Part shown: piece by piece, positions 8,781 through 18,147 of the stretch | Layout: each line of letters begins with the position of its first letter | Numbering within the stretch: the first letter of the stretch is position 1 | From: Sphingomonas sp. AOB5 | Lineage (GTDB): Bacteria > Pseudomonadota > Alphaproteobacteria > Sphingomonadales > Sphingomonadaceae | Length of the DNA: 64,000 bases | Assembly (NCBI RefSeq): GCF_029433115.1 | Contig: NZ_JARNTV010000002.1 | Span: forward strand, 1-64,000 | Direction: 5' to 3' | Made by a program: the position numbers and the translations under genes | Notes under the pieces: generated by a model | The model's database searches: none | The model's input: the letters and a program-made list of their open reading frames with translations, nothing else | What the model was told of the DNA's origin: nothing

Positions 8781-11582
8781 ATGATGATGCGGTTTCGCCT
8801 TTTGACGGCCTGTGCTGTTCCGGCGTTCGTGATGGCGCTGGCTGCGCCTGCCTATGCGCAGGACGCGGCTCAGGATGATAGCAGCACCAACGAAGAGATC
8901 GTGGTGACGGCTCAGGGCCGTTCCGAAGTGCTTTCCGACGTTCCGATCGCCGTTTCGGCAGTGACCGCAGAGTCGCTGGAGCGGACCGGCGCGACCGATA
9001 TTCGCCAGCTGAACCAGGTGGCACCGTCGCTGCTGGTCTCGTCGACCGGTTCGGAAGCGAACGGTTCGGCCCGTATCCGCGGCATCGGCACGGTGGGCGA
9101 CAATCCGGGCCTCGAAAGCTCGGTCGCGACCTTCATCGACGGCGTGTACCGCTCGCGTTCGGGCATCGGCCTGAACGAACTGGGCGAGATCGAACGGATC
9201 GAAGTGCTGCGCGGCCCGCAGGGCACGCTGTTCGGCCGCAACGCTTCGGCGGGTCTGATCAACATCGTCAGCAAGTCGCCGTCCTTCACCTTCGGCGGCA
9301 AGGCCGAGGCGAGCTATGGCAACTATAATGCATGGCGCGGCCAGCTGGGCATCACCGGCCCGCTGAGCGAGACCGTCGCGGCGCGCCTCGACGCCGTCTA
9401 TGTGAAGCGCGACGGCTTCTATGAGAATGTCGACGCTGCCGGCAATGTGATCGATCGCGTCAACGATCGCGATCGCTACTTCCTCCGCGGCCAGTTGCTG
9501 TTCCAGCCGAGCTCGGCACTCAGCGTCCGCCTGATCGGCGACTATACCAGCCGCAAGGAATCGTGCTGTGCCGCGGTCTATACCGGTCTGGCCGAGACCA
9601 CCGATCCGACCCCGGGCGTTCCGGGCGACTATTCGACCGCCGCATCGAACCGCATCGTCGACGTGATGACCAGCCTGGGCTGGCGCAATCCGAGCGCGGG
9701 CAATCCGTACAGCCGCCGTATCGCGACCAACGCCAACCGTCCCTATGACGGCAAGACCACCGACTGGGGCATTTCGGGCCAGATCGATTATGATCTGGGC
9801 GATGTCACGATCACCTCGGTCACCGCCTATCGCGACTATAAGTCGGCAGCAGGCGGCGACGTGGACTATGGCAATGTCGACATCCTGTATCGCGCCGCGG
9901 ACGGGCACAGCTATCGCCAGTTCCGCACCTTCACCCAGGAATTCCGCATCCAGGGCACGGCGTTCGAGGATCGCCTGAACTGGCTGATCGGCGGCTATTA
10001 TGCCAACGAGAAGCTGCACGTTCAGGACAATCTGAAGTTCGGTGCGCAGTACGGTGCGTTCGCTTCGTGCCGTCTGGTCGCGACCGTCAGCCCGAATTCG
10101 CTGCTGCGTGATCCGACCCAGCCGGGCTGCCTTGGCACGACCCCGCAGGTCGCGCTGGGCGGTGCCACCGGCCGTCAGGCCTTCGGTGCGGCGCTGGGTG
10201 CTGCTGCTCCGATCTTCCTTGCCGGTCTCGACCGGTTGAGCACGGTCAACAATGTCGGCGACAATGACGCCAACTATTACCAGAAGAGCTCGAACTTCGC
10301 GATCTTCACCCACAACATCATCAAGTTCACCGATCGCGTGAGCCTGACGCTGGGTGGCCGCTACACCAGTGAGAGCAAGGACTTCAGCGCCACCTTCAAC
10401 AACACCAACACCGCCTGCCCGACGCAGCGCGCGTTCTTCTCGCCCTATCTGACCGGTGGTGCGACCCCGCTTCCCGCGACGCTTCAGGGCCTTGCGGCGG
10501 GCGTGGTCAACCTGACCTGCCAGGGCAATACGTCGAGCAGCCTGAACGGCCTGAACCTCACCGACACGCGCGATGAGGATCAGTTCACCGGAACCGCGGT
10601 GCTGGCATGGAAGCCGACCGATCAGCTGCTGGTCTATGCCAGCTTCTCGAAGGGCTATAAGTCGGGCGGCTTCAACCTCGACCGTTCGGCGCTGGGCCTG
10701 CCGCAGTACGCCGAGAACGACGCTCGCAACATTGGCGGCCGTGGCGCCACCTTCGGCACCGCGAACCTCCAGTTCGACGCCGAGAAGGTCAACGCCTACG
10801 AAATCGGCTTCAAGTATAACGGCCGCAAGTTCAACCTGAACGTCGCCGCTTTCCGTCAGGATTTCAGCGACTTCCAGCTGAACACCTTCAACGGTTCGGT
10901 CTTCCTCGTCCAGAACGTCGCCGGTTGTAAAACGGCGCTGGGCCTGGCCGATCAGGATCCGTCGGCGACCACCGGCTCTTGCGCTCCGGGCGATATCAAG
11001 GCGGGCGTGATCTCGCAGGGTGTCGAACTCGAAGCGACCTTCTACCCCTCGAGCAACATCGCGATCTCGGCGGGCTATACCTACGCGCAGACCAAGTTCG
11101 CCGAGGATCTGGTGGGCCGCAACACCGGCTCGCCGCTCGATCCCGCGCTGTTCCTCCTGCCGGGCGACAATCTGTCGAACGCGCCGGAGCATGTCGTGAC
11201 GACCTCGTTCGCCTGGACCCCGCGTCTTGGCAACAGCGGGTTCAGCGCCCTGTTCTACATCGATCAGCGCACCACGTCGGACTATAACACCGGCTCCGAT
11301 CTGTTCCCCGAGAAGGAGCAGGACGGCTACACGGTGGTGAACGGACGCCTCGGCATCCGCGGTCCGGAAGAGAAGTGGGCCATCGAGATCTGGGGCCAGA
11401 ACCTGTTCAACGAGAACTACCAGCAGGTGGCGTTCAACTCGCCGTTCCAGGGCGCGAACAGCCGGGCGCATATCACGTCGCCGGGCTTCGGATCGCCCAG
11501 CTTCGCGACGGCGAACCAGACCTTCTCGAGCTACCTGGCCGAGCCGCGGACCTACGGCATCACCGGCCGGTTCAAGTTCTGA
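8781..11582 (+). CDS. TonB-dependent receptor
   Basis: Outer-membrane active transporter of 933 residues. I start at the ATG at 8781 because GGGAGAG lies 5 bases upstream. A signal peptide ends near AYAQD, followed by a TonB-box-like EEIVVTAQGR, then the plug domain (VPIAVSAVTAESLERTG, SARIRGIG, ERIEVLRGPQGTLFGRNASA) and a long beta-barrel ending in a terminal phenylalanine (GRFKF), as outer-membrane proteins do. It belongs to the broad sphingomonad group that imports hydrophobic organic compounds rather than only iron chelates. Placed between acyl-CoA dehydrogenases and an MFS transporter, it could bring in the substrate of the catabolic cluster; that is inference. Confidence 0.92.
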   Translation: MMMRFRLLTACAVPAFVMALAAPAYAQDAAQDDSSTNEEIVVTAQGRSEVLSDVPIAVSAVTAESLERTGATDIRQLNQVAPSLLVSSTGSEANGSARIRGIGTVGDNPGLESSVATFIDGVYRSRSGIGLNELGEIERIEVLRGPQGTLFGRNASAGLINIVSKSPSFTFGGKAEASYGNYNAWRGQLGITGPLSETVAARLDAVYVKRDGFYENVDAAGNVIDRVNDRDRYFLRGQLLFQPSSALSVRLIGDYTSRKESCCAAVYTGLAETTDPTPGVPGDYSTAASNRIVDVMTSLGWRNPSAGNPYSRRIATNANRPYDGKTTDWGISGQIDYDLGDVTITSVTAYRDYKSAAGGDVDYGNVDILYRAADGHSYRQFRTFTQEFRIQGTAFEDRLNWLIGGYYANEKLHVQDNLKFGAQYGAFASCRLVATVSPNSLLRDPTQPGCLGTTPQVALGGATGRQAFGAALGAAAPIFLAGLDRLSTVNNVGDNDANYYQKSSNFAIFTHNIIKFTDRVSLTLGGRYTSESKDFSATFNNTNTACPTQRAFFSPYLTGGATPLPATLQGLAAGVVNLTCQGNTSSSLNGLNLTDTRDEDQFTGTAVLAWKPTDQLLVYASFSKGYKSGGFNLDRSALGLPQYAENDARNIGGRGATFGTANLQFDAEKVNAYEIGFKYNGRKFNLNVAAFRQDFSDFQLNTFNGSVFLVQNVAGCKTALGLADQDPSATTGSCAPGDIKAGVISQGVELEATFYPSSNIAISAGYTYAQTKFAEDLVGRNTGSPLDPALFLLPGDNLSNAPEHVVTTSFAWTPRLGNSGFSALFYIDQRTTSDYNTGSDLFPEKEQDGYTVVNGRLGIRGPEEKWAIEIWGQNLFNENYQQVAFNSPFQGANSRAHITSPGFGSPSFATANQTFSSYLAEPRTYGITGRFKF

Positions 11583-11599
11583 TCCGGTTGGCATGAAGA

Positions 11600-11635
11600 G
11601 GGCGCGGACCACGAGGTTCGCGCCCTTCTTCTTTT
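11600..11635 (+). terminator. Rho-independent terminator after the receptor gene
   Basis: GGGCGCGGACC at 11600-11610 pairs with GGTTCGCGCCC at 11615-11625 (11 bp with one G-U pair) around an ACGA loop, followed by TTCTTCTTTT. It lies 17 bases after the receptor stop codon. Confidence 0.85.
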
Positions 11636-11645
11636 GGGCGTGACC

Positions 11646-11768
11646 ATCCTTCCCCGCCAGGGGGAGGTGGCGCCGAAGGCGACGGAGGGGGAGGCACACG
11701 CCGGCCCGTTCGTCGCTTACCGCCCCCTCCGTCAGCTACGCTGACACCTCCCCCTGGCGGGGTAGGAT
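11646..11768. repeat. Intergenic inverted repeat, family A, copy 2
   Basis: Same ends and core as the copy at 412-536: ATCCTTCCCCGCCAGGGGGAGG on the left, CACCTCCCCCTGGCGGGGTAGGAT on the right when read through the arms, with GACGGAGGGGGAGG and its complement inside. The small internal hairpins differ in sequence (GGCGCCGAAGGCGAC against GTCAGCTACGCTGAC) while keeping pairing, which points to selection on structure or recent mobility. It separates the receptor from the downstream MFS gene. Confidence 0.8.
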
Positions 11769-11790
11769 CAAGGTATCGGGTTGGAGTAAG

Positions 11791-13080
11791 ATGACCGAGC
11801 TTTCGCCAGACCAGCGCGACGCGGATGCGCGCGCCATTCGCCGCCGCGGGCTGACGCTGGCGCTGCTCACTTTGACCTATTTCTTCAGCTATATGGACCG
11901 GCAGATCCTCGCGATCCTGCAGGAGGACATCAAGCGCGACCTGATGCTGGTCGACTGGCAGCTCGGGCTGCTGGCGGGGCTGGCCTTTGCGATCTTCTAT
12001 GCGACGCTCGGCATCCCGGTGGCCTGGCTGGCGGACCGGGCAAACCGCAAGGGGATCATCGCGATCAGCCTGGCGATCTGGAGCGCGATGACCGCGCTAG
12101 GCGGCTTGGCGCAGAGTTTCACCCATATGCTGCTGGCGCGGATCGGCGTGGGGATCGGTGAGGCGGGATCATCGCCGCCGAGCCATTCGATGATCGCCGA
12201 TCTCTATCCGCCGGAGAAACGCGCCGGGGCGATGGGCATCTATTCGCTGGGCGTGGTGCTGGGCGCGGCGCTGGGGACGACCATCGGCGGGCTGGTGGCG
12301 CATCATTATGGCTGGCGGACGGCGATGTTCATCATCGGCCTGCCAGGCGTGGCGCTGGCGGTGATCGTCTGGCTGTTCATCGTCGAGCCGCGCCGGGGCC
12401 TGTCCGATCCGCAGCATGCCGCCGCCAGCGCGGCGCCGATGCCCCCGCTGCGCGACGGCTTCATCGCGATCCTGCGTACGCCCGCGGCACTCCATCTGGT
12501 GATGGCGGTCACCGTGACGTCGATGATCGGCTATGGCCTGACCGCGTTCGGGCCGAGCTACATGCAGCGCTCGCTGGGCTTCGACAAGGAACAGATCGCG
12601 CTCTACGTCGCGCTGCCCGCGGGCGTTTGCGGCGTGCTGTCGGCAGTGTTCGGGGGCAGGCTGGCGGACCGGTTCGCGCGGACGCGGGGGCTGTACATGC
12701 AGAGCATGATGGTGGCGGCGCTCAAGACGCTGGCGCTGCCCTTCACCTTTGCCTTCCTGATCTTCGACGAACCGGTGGCGGCGATCGGCAGCTATTTCCT
12801 CTATGTGCTGCTGGCCAACTCCTATCTCGGCCCGACCTTCGCGCTGATCCAGGGGCTGGCGCCGGTTCGGCAGCGGGCCTTGTGGGCGGCGATCACATTG
12901 CTGGTGATCAACCTGATCGGGCTGGGGCTGGGGCCGACTTTGGTCGGTACGATCAGCCATATGCTGAGGCCGTCGCTGGGTGCGGACTCGCTGCGCTGGG
13001 CGATGGTGATCTTTGCGGCGGCGACGCCCTGGGCGATCTTCCATTACTGGCGGGCGGGCGTGCTGCTCAGGCAGGGTTAA
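11791..13080 (+). CDS. MFS transporter, spinster-like family
   Basis: The 429-residue protein has about 12 membrane segments. The first helix contains LTYFFSYMDRQIL, the loop 2-3 region has WLADRANRKGI (MFS motif A variant), and helix 4-5 carries GIGEAGSSPPSHSMIADL, a signature of spinster-like transporters that are frequent in sphingomonad catabolic regions. It sits directly downstream of the outer-membrane receptor, so it could carry the imported compound across the inner membrane. The substrate is not predictable from sequence. GTTGGAGTAAG precedes the ATG. Confidence 0.85.
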   Translation: MTELSPDQRDADARAIRRRGLTLALLTLTYFFSYMDRQILAILQEDIKRDLMLVDWQLGLLAGLAFAIFYATLGIPVAWLADRANRKGIIAISLAIWSAMTALGGLAQSFTHMLLARIGVGIGEAGSSPPSHSMIADLYPPEKRAGAMGIYSLGVVLGAALGTTIGGLVAHHYGWRTAMFIIGLPGVALAVIVWLFIVEPRRGLSDPQHAAASAAPMPPLRDGFIAILRTPAALHLVMAVTVTSMIGYGLTAFGPSYMQRSLGFDKEQIALYVALPAGVCGVLSAVFGGRLADRFARTRGLYMQSMMVAALKTLALPFTFAFLIFDEPVAAIGSYFLYVLLANSYLGPTFALIQGLAPVRQRALWAAITLLVINLIGLGLGPTLVGTISHMLRPSLGADSLRWAMVIFAAATPWAIFHYWRAGVLLRQG

Positions 13081-13104
13081 GGCGCGCGGGCGCTTTCTGC
13101 CTGC

Positions 13105-13461
13105 ATGACAATGACTTCGATCCTGCTCGCCGCGCTTGCCGCAACCACGCCCATCCAGTCGGGCGTTCCCGACAATTGCTCGCTGACCGTCGCGTTCGGC
13201 AGCTATGCCATGGGCATCGACCAGCCGACGCTGGCACGTACCGAGCGGCTGCTTCGCCGCGATGCGGGCGTGCGGCGTACCACCAGCCATCGCTGGGGCC
13301 GCGAAGGCGAAGTGACCCTGTGCGTGATCACCAAACGCGCGAGCGATGCGCGCCGCCTGTTCCAGCGGATCAAGACGACCCTGCCGCGCAATCCGCGCGG
13401 TCCGGTGACGCTGGAGACGAAGAGCGGGCTTAAGTTCACGATGTCCAACCCGCCACGTTGA
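13105..13461 (+). CDS. Hypothetical secreted protein
   Basis: The predicted product has 118 residues; a second in-frame ATG two codons later is equally possible. A short hydrophobic N-terminus (TSILLAALAATTP) suggests export. The mature part is small and basic with two cysteines, at about residues 25 and 73 (NCSLTV and TLCVIT), that could form a disulfide. I do not recognise the family. It follows the MFS gene by 24 bases and precedes a lipoprotein gene on the same strand. Confidence 0.55.
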   Translation: MTMTSILLAALAATTPIQSGVPDNCSLTVAFGSYAMGIDQPTLARTERLLRRDAGVRRTTSHRWGREGEVTLCVITKRASDARRLFQRIKTTLPRNPRGPVTLETKSGLKFTMSNPPR

Positions 13462-13501
13462 AGCGATGGCGTGCGGGATGGGCGCGATATAGGTTGCGCA
13501 T

Positions 13502-14278
13502 ATGGGACTCGGGGGTGGACGCTTCTGGATCGTAACGGCGCTGAGCCTGTCGGCATGCGGAACCGCACAGCCGCAGGGCAATGAGGCCGTAGTTCAGAAC
13601 GCGACCGCCGCCGTGCAGCCGCCGGCCGAGCATTTCACCACCCGATGCTGGGCGGCAGGCAAGTCGCTGGAGCAGGACGCGAAGGGGCTGAACGTGCGCG
13701 CGGAGCCCGATGCAGCGTCGGCGATCCTCGGGGTGCTTCAGTCGGTCGTGGACCCGGAAAGCCATCGCTGGCCCGGGCCGCCTGAATATTACGGGCCGGG
13801 CTTTCGGATCGTCGATGTGCGCGGCGACTGGGTGAAGATCGACGGCACCGATCCGCTATCCGACGGCTTGGGCGACGATATTCCCAATTATACCGGCCCC
13901 GGCTGGGTGCATTCGCGCGGCGTGGTTGCCGATCTGCAGCGGCCGGGCGAGGCGATCGACGGGCCGGCGCGGGCCGGACCCGAGGAGAGCGCAGCGGTGA
14001 TCGATGCCGATGGCGCGCTGAATGCCTATGGAGATCACGACGCAAAGCTGATCGATTGCCGCGGCGAATGGGTCCAGATCGATTATCGCGTGACGTCGCG
14101 GCGCGATGCAGCGGGCAAATGGATCGACCTGACACCCGCCGAGCTGGCCAAGGTTGCGCCGACGCGAGGCTGGCTGCGCAGCTATCCCTTCCGCACCAAT
14201 ATTACCTGCGAGAGCGGTGCGCTCAAATGCTTGCCCGACGGCAGCGTGAACTGGAACGCGACCTTCGGCTACGAGTGA
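13502..14278 (+). CDS. Lipoprotein with SH3-like domain
   Basis: This 258-residue protein has a short signal with a LSAC lipobox (lipidated Cys at about 19). The segment GLNVRAEPDAASAILGVL at about 63-80 is typical of bacterial SH3 domains, and GDWVKIDG and GWVHSRGV continue that fold; a second, weaker repeat (GEWVQIDY, GWLRSY) lies at about 190-235. It probably binds peptidoglycan or another envelope ligand. Its TGA stop directly abuts the TGA of the opposing TetR gene in the palindrome TGATCA at 14276-14281. Confidence 0.7.
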   Translation: MGLGGGRFWIVTALSLSACGTAQPQGNEAVVQNATAAVQPPAEHFTTRCWAAGKSLEQDAKGLNVRAEPDAASAILGVLQSVVDPESHRWPGPPEYYGPGFRIVDVRGDWVKIDGTDPLSDGLGDDIPNYTGPGWVHSRGVVADLQRPGEAIDGPARAGPEESAAVIDADGALNAYGDHDAKLIDCRGEWVQIDYRVTSRRDAAGKWIDLTPAELAKVAPTRGWLRSYPFRTNITCESGALKCLPDGSVNWNATFGYE

Positions 14279-15529
14279 TCAGAGCGTGAGCACGCGATCG
14301 TCGAACAGGCCGTACGCCAGCGTCGAGGCATAGAAGGCCACCGCCTTTTCGCGCGGCATAGTGCTGGCCCATTTGCGCATGTCGAACGCGGCGTTCTGCA
14401 TCGCCATCATCGCCTGTGACGCGACCAGCGGATCGATCGCGCGGATCGATCCTTCGGCGATCCCGTCCGACAGCATGCCGGCATAGCGGCGGGCGATGCG
14501 GTTCGACCGGTCGATCATCGTCGAGCGCTCGCGCGGGGGCAGGCCGGACAGCGCGGTGGTGCGCAACAGCGGGCCGCGTTCGGAGAACTGCACGTCGAGC
14601 AGGGTGGCGATGGTGTTTTCCAGCCGCTGCCAGTGTGATCCGCCGCGTTCCTCGGCCAGCTTCTGAGCATCGGCGATAATATCGAAGCTGCGCTTGTAGC
14701 AGGCGATGACCAGCTCGTCCTTGGCATCGAGATGGTGGTAGAAGCTGCCCTTGGTGACGTTCAACTCGCTGGCGATCTTCTGGACCGATGCGCCGCGATA
14801 GCCGAGTTCGTTGATCAGGCGCGTGGCGGCCAGCAGGAAGGCTTCGCGGCCCGGCTCCGGCTCGTCATGCTCGAGGTCGAGCAGATGCGGTTCCCACTGC
14901 GCGCCGGGGGCGGCGATGCCATGGGTGAAGACCTGGATCAGCCGGGCGAGGACGCGCGGATATTCGTCGATCTCGTACCGCGGCATCCAGGCGGTGAGCC
15001 AGAAGGTGTTTTCGAGCAGCACATGCGCGCGGGCGCCGCGCAGATCGGTTTCGGCGCGCGAACCGTCGCTGCCCCACAGATTGCGGGTCATGCGGAAGAC
15101 GTCACGCCAGCCGGCCAGCAATTCGCGCTTCAGATCGCCGTCCATCGCGCGAAGATCGGAGAGGATGGCGAGCGCCTTTTCCTCGCCGCGCTGAATCGCC
15201 GCGAGCCGTTCGAAGTTGATCGTCAGATAGCGGGCGACGCGGGCTTCCGGCGTCGGTTCTCGCATCGCGTCGGTCAGCATCTCGCGCAACTTGTCGAGCG
15301 TCTGTTCGAACGCAGCGGCGGCAAGGTCTTCCTTGCGCTTGAAATAATAAGTGACCGAAGTCGTGTTCAGTCCGACGCGGCGCGCGACATCGGCGAAGGT
15401 CATGCCTTTTGCGCTCTGCTCGTTGATCGCATCGGCGGCGGCGGCGAGGATCGCGTCGCGCTTCGCCTGGAAGCGCTTGGTTCCCCCTTCCTGACCCTTT
15501 TCCTCTGCAATCTTGTCTGGCGCGTTCAT
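14279..15529 (-). CDS. Regulator with two tandem TetR-family units
   Basis: At 416 residues this is twice the usual TetR length. The first DNA-binding domain is at about 22-75 (MTFADVARRVGLNTTSVTYY then FKRKEDL) and the second at about 228-285 (ASVQKIASELNVTKGSFYHH then LDAKDEL); each is followed by its own helical ligand/dimer domain. It therefore looks like a single-chain pseudo-dimer with two different half-site readers. It is divergent from the ACAD10/11-like dehydrogenase gene at 15681, so it probably controls that gene and possibly the catabolic cluster. Both helix-turn-helix regions appear intact. Confidence 0.85.
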   Translation of the reverse strand: MNAPDKIAEEKGQEGGTKRFQAKRDAILAAAADAINEQSAKGMTFADVARRVGLNTTSVTYYFKRKEDLAAAAFEQTLDKLREMLTDAMREPTPEARVARYLTINFERLAAIQRGEEKALAILSDLRAMDGDLKRELLAGWRDVFRMTRNLWGSDGSRAETDLRGARAHVLLENTFWLTAWMPRYEIDEYPRVLARLIQVFTHGIAAPGAQWEPHLLDLEHDEPEPGREAFLLAATRLINELGYRGASVQKIASELNVTKGSFYHHLDAKDELVIACYKRSFDIIADAQKLAEERGGSHWQRLENTIATLLDVQFSERGPLLRTTALSGLPPRERSTMIDRSNRIARRYAGMLSDGIAEGSIRAIDPLVASQAMMAMQNAAFDMRKWASTMPREKAVAFYASTLAYGLFDDRVLTL

Positions 15530-15623
15530 CCGGCCAGTTTAGCCAATTCGGTGCGATCCAAAAGTGTTTTTTGGAATTTTGCGGGACACGATAAACCACG
15601 CATTTTCGTGGCCTGATGCCCTT

Positions 15624-15639
15624 TACCGAAAAACCGGTA
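15624..15639. promoter_or_regulatory. Candidate operator between the tandem-TetR gene and the dehydrogenase gene
   Basis: Inverted repeat TACCG - 6 bases - CGGTA, centred in the 151-base divergent promoter region. TetR proteins bind such short dyads. The assignment rests on symmetry and position only. Confidence 0.35.
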
Positions 15640-15680
15640 CGCTCTAAGCCCGATTCGAAACAGGATCAGGAGACGATGCC

Positions 15681-16964
15681 ATGGACTTCACGCTGAACGA
15701 GCGCGAGACCTATTTCCGCGACCGCGTGAAAGCCTTCATCGACGCCAATATCCGTCCGCGCCAGCATGACTATCACGCCGAGGCCGAAAGCGGTGAGCGG
15801 TGGAAGGTCAACCGCGTCCTCGAAGAAGTGAAGGCCAAGGCCAAGGCGGAAGGGCTGTGGAATTTCTTTATGCCGCCGCATTCGGGCCAGACCCATGTCG
15901 ACGACAGTTTCGAATTTCGCGGCGAGCAGCTGACCAACCTCGAATATGCGCTGTGCGCCGAGGAGATGGGCCGGATCGGCTGGGCGCCGGAGGTGTTCAA
16001 CTGCTCTGCGCCGGACACCGGCAACATGGAGGTGTTCCACCGCTATGGCACCCGCGCGCAGAAGGGCCGTTGGCTGAAGCCGCTGATGGAAGGCGAGATC
16101 CGCTCGGCATTCCTGATGACCGAGCCGGCGGTGGCATCGTCGGACGCGACCAACATCCAGACCGCAATGGTTCGCGATGGCGATCATTATGTGATCAACG
16201 GCCGCAAATGGTGGTCCTCTGGCGTGGGCGATCCACGCTGCGCCGTCGCCATCGTGATGGGCAAGACCAACACCGAGGCCGCCAAACATGCCCAGCAGAG
16301 CATGATCCTGGTGCCGCTCGACACGCCGGGCGTGAAGATCGAGCGGATGCTTTCGGTCTATGGGTATGATCACGCGCCGCACGGCCATGGCGAGGTGGTG
16401 CTGGAGAATGTGCGCGTGCCGGCGGAGAATCTGCTGCTGGGCGAAGGCCGCGGTTTCGAGATCGCGCAGGGCCGTCTGGGGCCCGGCCGTATCCATCACT
16501 GCATGCGCACCATTGGCGTCGCCGAGGAAGCGATCGAGGCAATGGCCAAGCGGCTGCTGAGCCGCGTGGCGTTCGGCAAGCCGATCGCGTCGCATTCGGT
16601 GTGGGAACAGCGCATCGCCCGCGCACGCATCGATATCGAGATGACCCGCCTGCTGTGCCTGAAGGCCGCGGACATGATGGACAAGGCCGGCAACAAGGCG
16701 GCGCAGCTCGAGATCGCGATGATCAAGGTGCAGGCACCGCTGATGGCGCTGCAGATCCTGGACGATGCGATCCAGGCGCATGGCGGCGGCGGCGTTTCGG
16801 GCGATTTCGAGCTGGCGCACAATTGGGCGAGCGTGCGTACGCTGCGCTTCGCCGATGGTCCGGACGAGGTCCACAACCGCGCGATCGCCCGCAACGAGTT
16901 CGGCAAATATCACGACTTCAAGGCGGACCGGGTGTCGTCGGGGGATGTCGGGGTTTCGCGCTGA
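15681..16964 (+). CDS. Acyl-CoA dehydrogenase, ACAD10/11-like
   Basis: The 427-residue protein starts at [19 protein letters not shown]. It has the acyl-CoA dehydrogenase core ([47 protein letters not shown]) and the ending [19 protein letters not shown]. The ADGPDEVH signature replaces the usual YEGTSEIQ and is typical of the ACAD10/ACAD11 branch, known in mammals and bacteria for turning over 4-hydroxyacyl-CoA after phosphorylation. A matching APH-fold kinase gene lies nearby at 18144. It is divergent from the tandem TetR gene. Confidence 0.87.
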   Translation: MDFTLNERETYFRDRVKAFIDANIRPRQHDYHAEAESGERWKVNRVLEEVKAKAKAEGLWNFFMPPHSGQTHVDDSFEFRGEQLTNLEYALCAEEMGRIGWAPEVFNCSAPDTGNMEVFHRYGTRAQKGRWLKPLMEGEIRSAFLMTEPAVASSDATNIQTAMVRDGDHYVINGRKWWSSGVGDPRCAVAIVMGKTNTEAAKHAQQSMILVPLDTPGVKIERMLSVYGYDHAPHGHGEVVLENVRVPAENLLLGEGRGFEIAQGRLGPGRIHHCMRTIGVAEEAIEAMAKRLLSRVAFGKPIASHSVWEQRIARARIDIEMTRLLCLKAADMMDKAGNKAAQLEIAMIKVQAPLMALQILDDAIQAHGGGGVSGDFELAHNWASVRTLRFADGPDEVHNRAIARNEFGKYHDFKADRVSSGDVGVSR

Positions 16965-16973
16965 ACCACCACG

Positions 16974-17053
16974 TCACCCCGGCGAAAGCCGGGGTCTCGA
17001 GCCACGAGCGCCGCGCTTGCGGCACTAGATCCCGGCTTTCGCCGGGATGACGG
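16974..17053. repeat. Intergenic inverted repeat, family B, copy 2
   Basis: Left arm GTCACCCCGGCGAAAGCCGG, right arm CCCGGCTTTCGCCGGGATGAC, around a spacer with GCCGCGCTTGCGGCA. It has the same outer ends and layout as the copies at 7304 and 24814. It lies between the ACAD10/11-like gene and the alcohol dehydrogenase operon. Confidence 0.8.
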
Positions 17054-17061
17054 AGTAAGGA

Positions 17062-18147
17062 ATGAAAGCCGCAGTCCTTCGAGAAGCGAAGCAGCCGCTG
17101 GAAATCACCGAGGTCGTGCTCGGCGAGCCCGGCCCGCGCGAGGTGGTGATCCGTACCGCGGCGGCGGGTGTGTGCCGGTCCGACCTGCACTTCGCCGACG
17201 GGGCATGGCCGCATCCCGTTCCGACCGTGCTGGGGCACGAGGCCTCGGGCATTGTCGAGCGGGTGGGGAGCGATGTGACGCGGCTGAAGCCGGGCGATCA
17301 TGTCATCACCTTCTTCACCGTGTTCTGCGGCAGCTGCGAGTTCTGTGTTAGCGGGCGACCGTCTTTGTGCGTCGATCCCTCGACCCGGCGCCCGGCCGAC
17401 GCCGATCCGCGGCTGAGCCTGCCCGACGGCACGGCGGTGGCGCAGTTCATCAACCTGTCGTCCTTCGCCGAGCAGATGCTGGTGCACGAGAATGCGTGTG
17501 TCGCGATCGATAAGGCGATGCCGCTGGATCGCGCTGCGCTGCTGGGCTGTGCGGTCATTACCGGGGCGGGTGCGATCTTCCACGACAGCAAGGTCCAGCC
17601 GGGCGAGAGCGTGGCGGTGATCGGTGCGGGCGGCATTGGCCTAAGCGCGATCAACGCGGCGAAGATCGCTGGCGCGGGCATGATCATTGCCATCGATCCG
17701 GTGCCGGAGAAGCGCGAACTGGCGACGAAGATGGGCGCGACCCATGTCATCGATGCGGGCGCGGACGATGTCGCCAAGCAGGTGATGAAGCTGACCGGCG
17801 GCGGCGCACATTATGCCATCGAGGCGGTGGGCCGTTCGAACACCGCGGAGCTCGCATGGAACATCCTGCGCCGGGGCGGTACCGCGACCATTCTGGGCAT
17901 GATCGCGCCGGGCAACACGGTGAACCTGCCCGGGCCGACCTTCCTGAGCGGCAAGAAGATCCAGGGCTCGTCGCTGGGATCCACACGCTTTCCGATCGAC
18001 ATGCCGCGGCTGGTGAAGATGTATCTCGACGGGCTGCTCGATCTCGACACGATGGTGGCCGAGCGGATCGCGCTGGAGGACGTCAACGACGCGCTGGAAA
18101 AGCTGCGCAAGGGAGACACCGCGCGTTCGGTGATCATCTTCCCGTGA
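17062..18147 (+). CDS. Zinc-dependent alcohol dehydrogenase
   Basis: This 361-residue MDR-family enzyme should interconvert an alcohol and an aldehyde/ketone with NAD(H). Catalytic zinc ligands appear as GVCRSD (Cys) and GHEASG (His-Glu); the structural zinc site is CGSCEFCVSGRPSLC with four cysteines; the Rossmann motif is GAGGIG at about 191-196. It is the first gene of a four-gene operon with overlapping junctions: alcohol dehydrogenase, APH-fold kinase, SDR, SDR. GGAGTAAGGA precedes the ATG. The genes around it suggest an alcohol or hydroxy-acyl intermediate as substrate. Confidence 0.9.
   Translation: MKAAVLREAKQPLEITEVVLGEPGPREVVIRTAAAGVCRSDLHFADGAWPHPVPTVLGHEASGIVERVGSDVTRLKPGDHVITFFTVFCGSCEFCVSGRPSLCVDPSTRRPADADPRLSLPDGTAVAQFINLSSFAEQMLVHENACVAIDKAMPLDRAALLGCAVITGAGAIFHDSKVQPGESVAVIGAGGIGLSAINAAKIAGAGMIIAIDPVPEKRELATKMGATHVIDAGADDVAKQVMKLTGGGAHYAIEAVGRSNTAELAWNILRRGGTATILGMIAPGNTVNLPGPTFLSGKKIQGSSLGSTRFPIDMPRLVKMYLDGLLDLDTMVAERIALEDVNDALEKLRKGDTARSVIIFP

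Noticed and set aside
7668-11699. A very long open frame on the minus strand across the TonB-dependent receptor gene
   Set aside because: It is antisense to a clear receptor, is dominated by Arg, Ala, Gly and His as expected for a shadow of high-GC coding DNA, and has no domain.
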